Shown here piece after piece: positions 1-6,044 of a stretch of 7,363 bases of DNA. The DNA is from Nitratiruptor sp. (GTDB lineage: Bacteria > Campylobacterota > Campylobacteria > Campylobacterales > Nitratiruptoraceae): NCBI GenBank assembly GCA_015494505.1, contig WGBB01000175.1, positions 1 to 7,363 of the forward strand, given 5' to 3'. The stretch's first letter is position 1, and each line of letters opens with the position of its first letter. The notes beneath the pieces were generated by a model. That model saw nothing but the letters and a program-made list of their open reading frames with translations, did no database searches and had not been told where the DNA came from. The translations under genes were made by a program, and so were the position numbers.

Positions 1-654
1 ATCGTCGACCAGACCCTCGAGCAGCTCAAAAATCTCGACGTCACGCTCAAAATCCTCTTTCTCATCACGATTCTCAGCCTCGCTCCGGCGATTTTGATCA
101 CCATCACATCCTTTACGCGCATCGTCATCGTCCTCTCGCTCTTGCGCCATGCCCTGGGCATCCCCCAGTCGCCGCCAAACCAAGTGATAATAGCACTTTC
201 TCTCTTTATCACCTTTTTTATTATGAAGCCCGTTTTTATCCAGATAAACGACACTGCCATCCAACCCTACATAAAAAAAGAGATCAACGACGTAGAGTTA
301 GTGCAGCGTGCCAGCAAACCTATCAAGAAGTTTTTGCTCAACAATACCGAAAAAAAAGATATCCAGCTTTTTCTCGACATCGCAAAGGAAAAGCCCAAAA
401 CCCCCGAAGATATCTCCCTCACCACACTCATTCCTGCTTTTATGGTGAGCGAGATAAAGATCGCCTTCGAGGTGGTCTTCGTGATATTTTTGCCCTTCTT
501 GGTCATCGATATGCTCGTAGCCAGTATCTTGATGTCCATGGGGATGATGATGATTCCGCCGATGATGATTTCATTGCCCTTTAAGCTGATCCTCTTTATA
601 CTATCCGATGGATGGGAACTTTTGATTAAAGCCCTGATAGTGAGTTACAAATGA
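1..654 (+). CDS. fliP: Flagellar export-gate protein FliP, 5' end cut off by the window
   Basis: FliP is the main subunit of the inner-membrane export pore (with FliQ and FliR) through which rod, hook and filament proteins leave the cell. The frame is open from base 1 and gives 217 residues. FliP is usually about 245, so roughly the signal peptide and first mature residues are missing. Family signatures visible, numbered from the window edge: SLAPAILITITSFTRIVIVLS (about 26-46), then QSPPN (56-60), and MGMMMIPPMMISLPFK near the C-terminus (about 180-195). Hydrophobic segments lie at about 17-48, 61-80, 155-178 and 184-203, with a hydrophilic periplasmic-type loop at about 82-140. The stop overlaps the fliQ start as ATGA, indicating one operon. 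A TTG at 94 is an in-frame internal codon, not the start, because conserved FliP sequence precedes it. Identification is very secure. Confidence 0.97.
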   Translation: MVDQTLEQLKNLDVTLKILFLITILSLAPAILITITSFTRIVIVLSLLRHALGIPQSPPNQVIIALSLFITFFIMKPVFIQINDTAIQPYIKKEINDVELVQRASKPIKKFLLNNTEKKDIQLFLDIAKEKPKTPEDISLTTLIPAFMVSEIKIAFEVVFVIFLPFLVIDMLVASILMSMGMMMIPPMMISLPFKLILFILSDGWELLIKALIVSYK

Positions 655-920
655 ATCTCGATCAAGTCATCACACTCACCGAACAGATGCTAAAAATCTC
701 GCTGCTTGTAGGCGCACCCGTGCTGGCCGTGGCTTTTGGGGTGGGGATGCTCGTGAGCATTTTCCAGGCGGCTACGCAGATTCAGGAGATGACGCTGACT
801 TTCATCCCCAAAATCGTGGCTACCGTCGCGGCGCTCATTATTTTCGGCTCTTGGATGTTTGTCACACTCACAGACTACTTTCGCTCCATCTTTGAGGCTA
901 TCGTGCACTATATCCAATGA
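651..920 (+). CDS. fliQ: Flagellar export-gate protein FliQ
   Basis: Small inner-membrane subunit that packs around the FliP/FliR core of the flagellar type III export pore. The product has 89 residues, the normal family length, with two membrane segments (about 16-37 and 54-76). Between them is the hallmark stretch SIFQAATQIQEMTLTFIPKI (about 36-55), nearly invariant in FliQ and its injectisome relatives. The ATG shares bases with the fliP stop (ATGA at 651-654), and its own stop overlaps the fliR start in the same way, so translation is probably coupled. There is no strong Shine-Dalgarno, only a weak GTGAG about ten bases upstream, which fits coupling. The flanking fliP and fliR settle flagellar rather than virulence-type identity. 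Confidence 0.97.
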   Translation: MNLDQVITLTEQMLKISLLVGAPVLAVAFGVGMLVSIFQAATQIQEMTLTFIPKIVATVAALIIFGSWMFVTLTDYFRSIFEAIVHYIQ

Positions 921-1690
921 CACCGCTCGTCACTCCCGCCGATGCCGTCGCGATATCCTTGGTCTTTACGCGCATCATCGCGATTCTCATGAGCTTTCCT
1001 TTTATCAATACCACCCTTTTGCCGCGTAATGTCAAAATCTTACTCGTAGTCGCTCTCGCACTCTTTATCACCAAGACGATGCATGTCTCGATCGATATCG
1101 ACACTCTCACACCCGGCAGCTACATCTGGCTCCTTTTTCGCGAGCTGCTTATCGGTTTTGGTCTCGGGCTCTTGGCAAACTTCTTCATCAGCGCCTTTAG
1201 CTACGCTGCCGAGATCATCAGCTATTTTATGGGCATTACGGTGGCCAATATCTTCGATCCCACCTACGGTCAGGTCTCGATTCTGAGCAAATTTTTTATC
1301 TTTTTGTTCTATATGATTTTTTTTGTAAGCGGGGCATATGAGTACTTCGTCTCCACGCTCTTTGCCAGTTTTACCTACTATCCCATTACGGCTACAGGGT
1401 TTGACGAGGGGTTTTGGGGATATGTGATACAAAATAGCGTTACTCTCTTTACCCTCGCTTTCAAGCTCTCCTTTCCCTTCGCACTGATTTTGTATCTCAT
1501 CAATCTTGCCTTAGCGCTAGTTAACCGCATGATTCCCCAGATCAACGTCTTTATCGTAGGACTCCCTCTACAGATATTCGTGGGGCTGGCGGCGCTTGCT
1601 GCGGGGGCTTCACTTTTGGTGCTCGGTGGTGTAAACTATATCCAGAGAATGAGTGAAGATATCCTCTATCTTATTAAGCACTTAGGATAG
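917..1690 (+). CDS. fliR: Flagellar export-gate protein FliR
   Basis: Third component of the export pore: one FliR closes the helical assembly of FliP subunits and contacts FlhB. The product is 257 residues, normal for the family, and very hydrophobic with about six membrane segments. Recognisable family features are the early FTRIIAILMSFPF segment (17-29), RELLIGFGLGLLANFF (about 74-89) and the conserved C-terminal RMIPQINVFIVGLPLQIFVG (about 204-223). The ATG overlaps the fliQ stop (ATGA, 917-920), which fixes the start and implies coupling. The nearest purine-rich sequence is too far upstream to serve as a good ribosome site. The stop lies 2 bases before flhB. In some bacteria FliR and FlhB are fused; here they are separate genes. 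No truncation or frameshift is visible. Confidence 0.96.
   Translation: MTPLVTPADAVAISLVFTRIIAILMSFPFINTTLLPRNVKILLVVALALFITKTMHVSIDIDTLTPGSYIWLLFRELLIGFGLGLLANFFISAFSYAAEIISYFMGITVANIFDPTYGQVSILSKFFIFLFYMIFFVSGAYEYFVSTLFASFTYYPITATGFDEGFWGYVIQNSVTLFTLAFKLSFPFALILYLINLALALVNRMIPQINVFIVGLPLQIFVGLAALAAGASLLVLGGVNYIQRMSEDILYLIKHLG
1684..1687 (+). promoter_or_regulatory. Shine-Dalgarno of flhB
   Basis: AGGA, five bases before the flhB ATG at 1693, lying within the last codons of fliR. It supports the start that gives the family-typical KTEKATPRRREKA N-terminus. Confidence 0.65.
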
Positions 1691-1692
1691 CT

Positions 1693-2748
1693 ATGGCCAA
1701 AGACCCCAGCAAAACCGAAAAGGCCACCCCCCGGAGGCGCGAAAAGGCACGCGAAGAGGGGCAGGTAGCCAAAAGTATCGATATCGCTATCAGTTCCTCT
1801 CTCGTTGTGGTCTTTTTGCTGCTGCTTTTTTACATTCCCTTCGCTTTTCGTAAGCTCTACGCTATCTTTGTACACTACTTTTCCGATCCACTCTCCAATA
1901 TTCCCGAGCTTAATTATCAGGTAGTTTTGGAAGTGGCCAAAGAGCTGGCACTCTTGCTTTTTCCCGTTTTTTTGGCCCTTTTGGCCGTGGGATTTTTGGC
2001 AAACGTGGCGCAGGTGGGATTTAAGATCACGCCTAAAGCCCTCATGCCAAAACTCGAAAAGATCGACCCCATAGCGGGGCTCAAGCGCCTCTTTTCGCTC
2101 AAAGTGCTTTTCGAACTTTTCAAAAATCTCCTCAAACTCATAGTAGCTACGTCTGTTTCTTACTTTATCGTTACCTATTTGCTCGAAGATGTCTTTCGCT
2201 TCGCCGCTACGCCGGTCTTTACAGACGGATACGTGATGATGAAATATTCGCTTGTTTTGATACTAGGGTTTGCACTGCTCTCCATTCCCGTGGCGGCGGT
2301 GGACTTTTTTTTCAGGCGTTATGAATTCGAAGAGTCCATCAAAATGAGCAAAGAGGAGATAAAAGAGGAGCAAAAGCTCTACGAAGGAAACCCGCAAATC
2401 AAATCTGCCATCCGCAAAAAGATGCGCGAAATGAGTCTGACGCGTATGATGGCCGAAGTGGCCAGAGCAGACGTGGTCATCACGAACCCTGAGCACTTTG
2501 CCGTGGCGCTGCAGTACAAAAGAGGGCAGATGCATGCGCCCAAAGTGGTGGCAAAAGGGGTGGATAGAATCGCGCTGCGTATCAAAGAAGAAGCACGCGC
2601 GCACAATATTCCTATAGAAGAAAACCCACCTTTGGCGCGCGCTCTCTATCAAGCTTGCGATATAGGAGACTATGTGCCCGAAAGCCTCTATCAAGCCATC
2701 GCGAAAATCTTCGCCAAAATCTACAAAAAGCGTGGATTACAAGGCTAA
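1693..2748 (+). CDS. flhB: Flagellar export switch protein FlhB with a variant NPEH cleavage site
   Basis: FlhB sits in the inner membrane beside the export pore. Through its cytoplasmic domain it switches export from rod/hook to filament proteins, a step that normally depends on self-cleavage between Asn and Pro of an NPTH motif. The protein is 351 residues. It has the typical N-terminus (KTEKATPRRREKAREEGQVA), four membrane segments (about 33-56, 85-108, 141-165, 185-206), the charged linker, and a C-terminal domain with DVVITNP (260-266) and PKVVAKG (283-289). The oddity is residue 267: the motif reads N265-P266-E267-H268, so Thr is replaced by Glu while the cleaved Asn-Pro pair and the His remain. 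The start is supported by AGGA at 1684-1687, five bases before the ATG. The 3' end overlaps the convergent cyclase gene by 12 bases. Confidence 0.97.
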   Translation: MAKDPSKTEKATPRRREKAREEGQVAKSIDIAISSSLVVVFLLLLFYIPFAFRKLYAIFVHYFSDPLSNIPELNYQVVLEVAKELALLLFPVFLALLAVGFLANVAQVGFKITPKALMPKLEKIDPIAGLKRLFSLKVLFELFKNLLKLIVATSVSYFIVTYLLEDVFRFAATPVFTDGYVMMKYSLVLILGFALLSIPVAAVDFFFRRYEFEESIKMSKEEIKEEQKLYEGNPQIKSAIRKKMREMSLTRMMAEVARADVVITNPEHFAVALQYKRGQMHAPKVVAKGVDRIALRIKEEARAHNIPIEENPPLARALYQACDIGDYVPESLYQAIAKIFAKIYKKRGLQG

Positions 2749-4185
2749 AGTAGAGCGGTTGCGCCCATCTTTTTTGGAAAGATAGAGGGCATTGTCGGCT
2801 CGTTTAATAAGAGCGTCTATATCCTCTTCGCCTCCTTCGTCAAATCCCGCAACTCCCAAGCTCACCGTAACCTGACCCACACGTTCGAAAGGGTGTGAGG
2901 CTATGATATTGCGAAGCTTTTCGGCTAGTTTCATGGCGTCCTTGGGCTTTGTTTCGGGAGCTAGCACGATAAACTCCTCGCCGCCCCAGCGAAAGGCGGT
3001 GTCGTAGCGGCGGATGTTGCTGCGCACCAGTTTGGCTATGGTGCGTAACACCGCATCTCCCACGTCATGGCCGTATCGGTCATTGATATCTTTGAAGCGG
3101 TCGATATCGAAGATGATGAGGGAGAGAGGTCTTTTGTGCCTTTTGGCGCGCGTGAGCTCTTGTGTTGCCACTTGGTAGAATTTGTGCCTATTATATAGTC
3201 CCGTGAGTTTGTCCGTTACCGCCATCTGCTCGAAACGGCTCTTCGTTTGCAAGAAGTAGTAGAAAAAGGCCAGCAAGACTATGAGCACCAGGAGCGAGAG
3301 TATCACGTTTTGCCAAAAGATGGTATCGAAAGAGGCGAGGTTAGTATCGGTGTGGTAGGAGATGAGGTAGCCTAGTGCGTCATTGGCCTTGATGGCGAGG
3401 AAGGTGACTACATAGTAATTGCCGTCTATTTTGGCGTATGTGGCGAAGCTTTTGCCGCGAGAAAGTTGGGCAGCTATATGGCCTTTTATGGCGCTATTGA
3501 TTGCATGGATGAGCATGCGTTGGGTACCGCTCTCTGAGCGCTGCGCTATCTCTTCGTAGTAGAATCTCGGGTCGATATCGCTTTGGACGAAGAGATAATT
3601 GCCATAGCTCAGTAGATTTTTGTCGATAACCTTTTCGCTGACGATATATTCATAGTAGGATCGAAAGAGCCGCTGAAGCTCTTGCTTGATGATGTTGTAC
3701 GATACCGCCGCTTCAAAGAGCGCAAGCATCTGCTTTTGATAGTAGATAGGTCGTTTGAAACGTATGATGAGTTCGTTGCTGCTTGATTTGGCGAAGAGTT
3801 CTTTCTTGCTGCTTCGCTTTTTGGGTCGGTTCATCGATACCAGTACGTTACCGCTTCCATCGTAGAGTGTGAGATAGTTGATGGAGTATTTGCGAAGGAT
3901 GGCGAAGTGGCGACGCAAGATGCGTAGAAGCTCTTCTTTTTTATTTTCACGCAGTGCTTTGATAAAGACCGGGTCGTGTGCGAGTTCGTCATAGACGAAT
4001 GTGGAGAGTTTTTGGTAGGTATTTTTTGTGGCACGAAATTCAGAATAGAGTTTGTCTATTTGCTGTGTGAGATAGATTTTGACTCGCTGTTGCTTGTCGA
4101 GCTTGAAATAGTAAATCAGCAGTGCGGCAAAGACGGCAAAAGCAGTGGCGAAAAATGCAAATTTTATAAGATTACTTCTTTGCAT
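2737..4185 (-). CDS. Membrane-bound GGDEF diguanylate cyclase with periplasmic sensor region
   Basis: Predicted to condense two GTP into cyclic di-GMP on the cytoplasmic side of the membrane. The protein is 482 residues. One membrane segment (about 8-27) and a second (about 291-312) enclose a periplasmic region of about 260 residues. That region has a stretch resembling Cache/PAS ligand-binding folds (LTLYDGSGNVLVS, 105-117), but I cannot name the family firmly. The GGDEF domain spans about 322-482: DKLTGLYNRH (325-334), metal-binding FDID (359-362) and the active-site loop GGEEF (401-405). R392-x-x-D395, five residues before GGEEF, is the canonical inhibitory I-site, so product feedback is expected. 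All catalytic signatures are intact, so it is probably active. The start overlaps the upstream MotE-like gene by 14 bases and has TGAGGA close before the ATG. It is last in the five-gene unit. Confidence 0.93.
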   Translation of the reverse strand: MQRSNLIKFAFFATAFAVFAALLIYYFKLDKQQRVKIYLTQQIDKLYSEFRATKNTYQKLSTFVYDELAHDPVFIKALRENKKEELLRILRRHFAILRKYSINYLTLYDGSGNVLVSMNRPKKRSSKKELFAKSSSNELIIRFKRPIYYQKQMLALFEAAVSYNIIKQELQRLFRSYYEYIVSEKVIDKNLLSYGNYLFVQSDIDPRFYYEEIAQRSESGTQRMLIHAINSAIKGHIAAQLSRGKSFATYAKIDGNYYVVTFLAIKANDALGYLISYHTDTNLASFDTIFWQNVILSLLVLIVLLAFFYYFLQTKSRFEQMAVTDKLTGLYNRHKFYQVATQELTRAKRHKRPLSLIIFDIDRFKDINDRYGHDVGDAVLRTIAKLVRSNIRRYDTAFRWGGEEFIVLAPETKPKDAMKLAEKLRNIIASHPFERVGQVTVSLGVAGFDEGGEEDIDALIKRADNALYLSKKDGRNRSTLAL

Positions 4186-4621
4186 TTTTCCTCAGTTTTA
4201 TGAGGATTTTCGTGATGTTGCTTACGGCTTGCGGGTCTACGTAGTTGAGTGCTTCGCCGGCTTTTCTAGGATTCATGTTATAGAGTATGTAGGCGGCGAT
4301 GACTGGGTCTTCCATCTTCGAGAGCTTCTCCCCCGCATATTCTGGATCCATATTTTCGAAAGCCTTGGCTAGCTTTTTATAGCGCGCGTCGTCGATTTTT
4401 TTGCGCTCTTCATCTAGGCTCTTTTTGAGCTTTTCGAGTGCTGCGCGCTCTTTTTTTATCTGTTCGAGCACCTTTTGATCGGCTGAGAGTTTTTCATCGA
4501 TGTAGGCTTTGAGCTTTTCGAGGCGTCGCAGCTCCTTTTGTATCTCTTTTTGCTGGGCGTCGGCGTATGCGCCGAGGGCTAGACTAGTTATGATGCAGAA
4601 GTTTATGCACAAAGCTTTCAT
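4172..4621 (-). CDS. Secreted MotE/FlgY-like motor protein (coiled coil plus MgtE-N-like domain)
   Basis: 149 residues. A signal peptide is evident: basic Lys2, hydrophobic core to about residue 18, and AYADA near the likely cleavage site (about 20-22). Next comes a highly charged coiled coil (about 24-85), then a compact C-terminal domain (about 86-145) with repeated MDP-like units (NMDPEYAGEKL, MEDPVIAAYIL, NMNPRKAGEAL). This resembles the MgtE N-terminal/FliG-type helical fold of MotE proteins. MotE is a periplasmic chaperone for the MotC stator protein in Sinorhizobium. In Helicobacter and Campylobacter, MotE-family proteins next to fliJ have been described, from memory, as periplasmic motor components (FlgY). 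A scaffold or stator-assembly role is therefore likely, but which of the two cannot be told here. The ATG lies 38 bases inside the fliJ-like gene with a weak AGG (4629-4631) seven bases upstream. No other in-frame Met could replace it. Confidence 0.85.
   Translation of the reverse strand: MKALCINFCIITSLALGAYADAQQKEIQKELRRLEKLKAYIDEKLSADQKVLEQIKKERAALEKLKKSLDEERKKIDDARYKKLAKAFENMDPEYAGEKLSKMEDPVIAAYILYNMNPRKAGEALNYVDPQAVSNITKILIKLRKNAKK
4189..4194 (-). promoter_or_regulatory. Shine-Dalgarno of the diguanylate cyclase gene
   Basis: The minus strand reads TGAGGA, with three bases before the ATG at 4185. The spacing is slightly short but the match is strong. It lies within the 3' end of the MotE-like gene. 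Of the internal junctions in this unit, this one and that of the PilZ gene have the clearest sites of their own. Confidence 0.6.
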
Positions 4622-5003
4622 TGGCGAGCCTGTTTTCTAGTTCTGTCTGTTTGTGTTGACGCTTCTTGCGCTCTTTTTCCTGCAGTTTTTCGAGTGCTTT
4701 TTTCTCTGCGTGTATCGCAGCGAGCTCTTTTTTACGCTCTGTTATTTGCTCTTGGAGCTTGGTTATTTGCTGTGATATTGTAGCATTTTCTTTGCGCAGC
4801 GCTGCAATACCGGCCTGTGCGTTTTGCAGCTCGAAAAGCGTTTGATATTCGGCATTGCCCAACTCTTCTATGCGTTGGAGGTTTGCTTCGATTTGGCGTT
4901 GTAGCGATGCGATTTGACCGTCTAGCGATGCGATTTGGGCTGCTATGCGATCTTGTACGATCTTTTTTTGTTTGATGAAGAAACGAAAACTTCCCGGTTT
5001 CAT
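4584..5003 (-). CDS. fliJ: FliJ-like flagellar export chaperone
   Basis: 139 residues, almost entirely helical coiled coil, rich in Gln, Glu, Lys and Ala. FliJ is a soluble rod-like protein that links the FliI/FliH ATPase ring to the FlhA gate and acts as a general export chaperone. Supporting features are the length, the basic, phenylalanine-containing N-terminus (SFRFFIKQKKIVQDR, 5-19), the two long antiparallel-type helices and the Lys/Arg/Glu-rich C-terminal helix (about 100-125). Sequence conservation in FliJ is low, so the call leans on context: it lies between a PilZ gene and a secreted MotE-like gene, near fliPQR-flhB, and a fliJ-MotE-like pair is recalled in Helicobacter and Campylobacter. 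The ATG overlaps the PilZ-gene stop as ATGA (5000-5003), with only a weak purine tract upstream, so coupling is likely. Alternative: an unrelated flagellar coiled-coil protein. Confidence 0.78.
   Translation of the reverse strand: MKPGSFRFFIKQKKIVQDRIAAQIASLDGQIASLQRQIEANLQRIEELGNAEYQTLFELQNAQAGIAALRKENATISQQITKLQEQITERKKELAAIHAEKKALEKLQEKERKKRQHKQTELENRLANESFVHKLLHHN
4902..4937. repeat. Direct 15-bp repeat with 21-base period inside the fliJ-like gene
   Basis: TAGCGATGCGATTTG occurs at 4902-4916 and again, identically, at 4923-4937. The period is exactly 21 bases, or seven codons. On the coding strand both copies encode QIASL (residues 23-27 and 30-34), so one heptad of the coiled coil appears to be duplicated at DNA level. 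Confidence 0.7.
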
Positions 5004-6040
5004 CGTTTTCTTTTTATTTGCGCTTGTTTGAGCTGCTCTTTTTGTACATATTCCATAATCTCATCTTTCAAATCGTTGGGAATAGACTCGAAGATGAGGC
5101 GAAAACATGTAGACTTGGGACGTTTGTCGATTTCGAGTACCTTCGATTCGAGTGCATACTCTTTGTCATCGAGCCGAAAATCGATGCGAACGGTTTCGGC
5201 ATAGCGGATTTTTTTGAGTTCATCGCTTTTATCTTTGGTGCAGATGCGCGCACCGCCGGCACTGAGATCCACAATAGTACCGCTAAACTCCAGATCCTCG
5301 CCGTAGTGGACTTTTGCGGCGATGTCTGTCTTGACGCGAGGATATTCGCGCCGCTGCACTCGTGACAGGTCGAAAGTGTGGGGTAGTTTGATAATTGTTT
5401 TGCCCCCGTCATGCATGATCTCGGCGATGGGCAGCTCGAAGCTGTAGATCCCGTCTTCGCTGCGCACAAATACTACCTTTACATATTCACCCGGTTGTAC
5501 TAGCGAGGGAAGGTCTCCGTCGACGGCTAGCCAGTACATGTAGCGTTCATCTTTGTCATAGAGCGCCACGTTGATGGCTTTATTGTTGGCGAAAATCATG
5601 CGACCGTTTTGGAAGATTTCGATATCTTTGCTAGTTACCAGCGGTACGTAGGGGCTCAGTACCTCGAAACCCAGTTTTTTTCGCATATCTTTAACGAGCC
5701 GCTCGTCTGCGTGCGGATCGTTTTTGATATAGAGGTCCACCACCTTCTCAAAAGGTGCCTTAAATTCCAGCACCAAAATCGGATCGCGATCCATTTCGTG
5801 CGAATATTCCCAAAGGACCGCTATTTCACGGTCGTTGAGCTCACGTTCTTTGGCAAAATTGACGAAGTAGCGTTTGATGTTTTTTTCGCGCAGCTTTTTT
5901 TGGAGCATAAATCCCGCCACGAAAAAGATGATGAGCGCAAGCAAAAAGAGCCCGATGATGAGCGACGTGGTCACGGGATCACCGTACCAGTACTGCGTAG
6001 CGATTTTGAGTGTATCGAAGCGTGAGAGGTTTTCTTGCAC
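5000..6040 (-). CDS. Membrane-anchored PilZ-domain c-di-GMP receptor, probable flagellar effector
   Basis: 346 residues with one membrane helix (about 25-46), so a short periplasmic N-terminus and a large cytoplasmic part are likely. Residues 47-130 form a charged region I do not recognise. Residues about 135-225 look like the YcgR-type domain that precedes PilZ in flagellar brakes (GEYVKVVF at 184-191). The PilZ domain (about 229-335) has both c-di-GMP-binding motifs: R231-x-x-x-R235 within QRREYPR, and D258-x-S260-x-x-G263 within DLSAGG. Ligand binding is therefore strongly expected. YcgR proteins slow or bias the motor on binding c-di-GMP; the same role here is inferred from operon membership with fliJ, a MotE-like gene and a cyclase. 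Most YcgR proteins are soluble, so the anchor is unusual. The start codon is GTG, supported by AAGGA seven bases upstream, 4 bases after the previous stop. Confidence 0.92.
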   Translation of the reverse strand: MQENLSRFDTLKIATQYWYGDPVTTSLIIGLFLLALIIFFVAGFMLQKKLREKNIKRYFVNFAKERELNDREIAVLWEYSHEMDRDPILVLEFKAPFEKVVDLYIKNDPHADERLVKDMRKKLGFEVLSPYVPLVTSKDIEIFQNGRMIFANNKAINVALYDKDERYMYWLAVDGDLPSLVQPGEYVKVVFVRSEDGIYSFELPIAEIMHDGGKTIIKLPHTFDLSRVQRREYPRVKTDIAAKVHYGEDLEFSGTIVDLSAGGARICTKDKSDELKKIRYAETVRIDFRLDDKEYALESKVLEIDKRPKSTCFRLIFESIPNDLKDEIMEYVQKEQLKQAQIKRKR

Positions 6041-6044
6041 TATT

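Noticed and set aside
94..654. FliP starting at the TTG at 94
   Set aside because: The same frame is open from base 1 and encodes conserved FliP sequence before 94, so the gene continues beyond the window edge.
1040..1432. 130-codon frame on the minus strand
   Set aside because: It lies antisense to fliR and its product is a low-complexity charged shadow with no domain or ribosome site.
651..1690. FliQ and FliR belonging to a virulence-type injectisome
   Set aside because: FlhB, the FliJ-like protein, the MotE-like protein and the PilZ protein are neighbours, and the FliP/FliQ signatures are flagellar. No needle or translocon gene is seen.
2263..2694. 143-codon frame on the minus strand
   Set aside because: It is antisense to the well-conserved cytoplasmic domain of FlhB. 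The His/Phe-rich product fits no family.
2763..2790. Possible terminator hairpin between flhB and the cyclase gene (GCCCATCTT with AAGATAGAGGGC)
   Set aside because: The stem is interrupted by a three-base bulge, there is no T-run after it on either strand, and it lies inside the cyclase coding sequence.
2737..4185. Cyclase being a degenerate GGDEF protein
   Set aside because: GGEEF is a standard active variant, and the metal-binding Asp residues and the I-site are present, so there is no sign of degeneracy.
5068..5469. 133-codon frame on the minus strand
   Set aside because: It is in another frame of the PilZ-domain gene, is Ser/Ala/Lys-rich, and lacks any recognisable feature.
5609..6025. 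138-codon plus-strand frame, and the overlapping 128-codon frame at 5874-6260
   Set aside because: Both are antisense to the PilZ gene (the second also to the glycosyltransferase-like gene). They show no ribosome site or domain; the apparent length comes from base composition.
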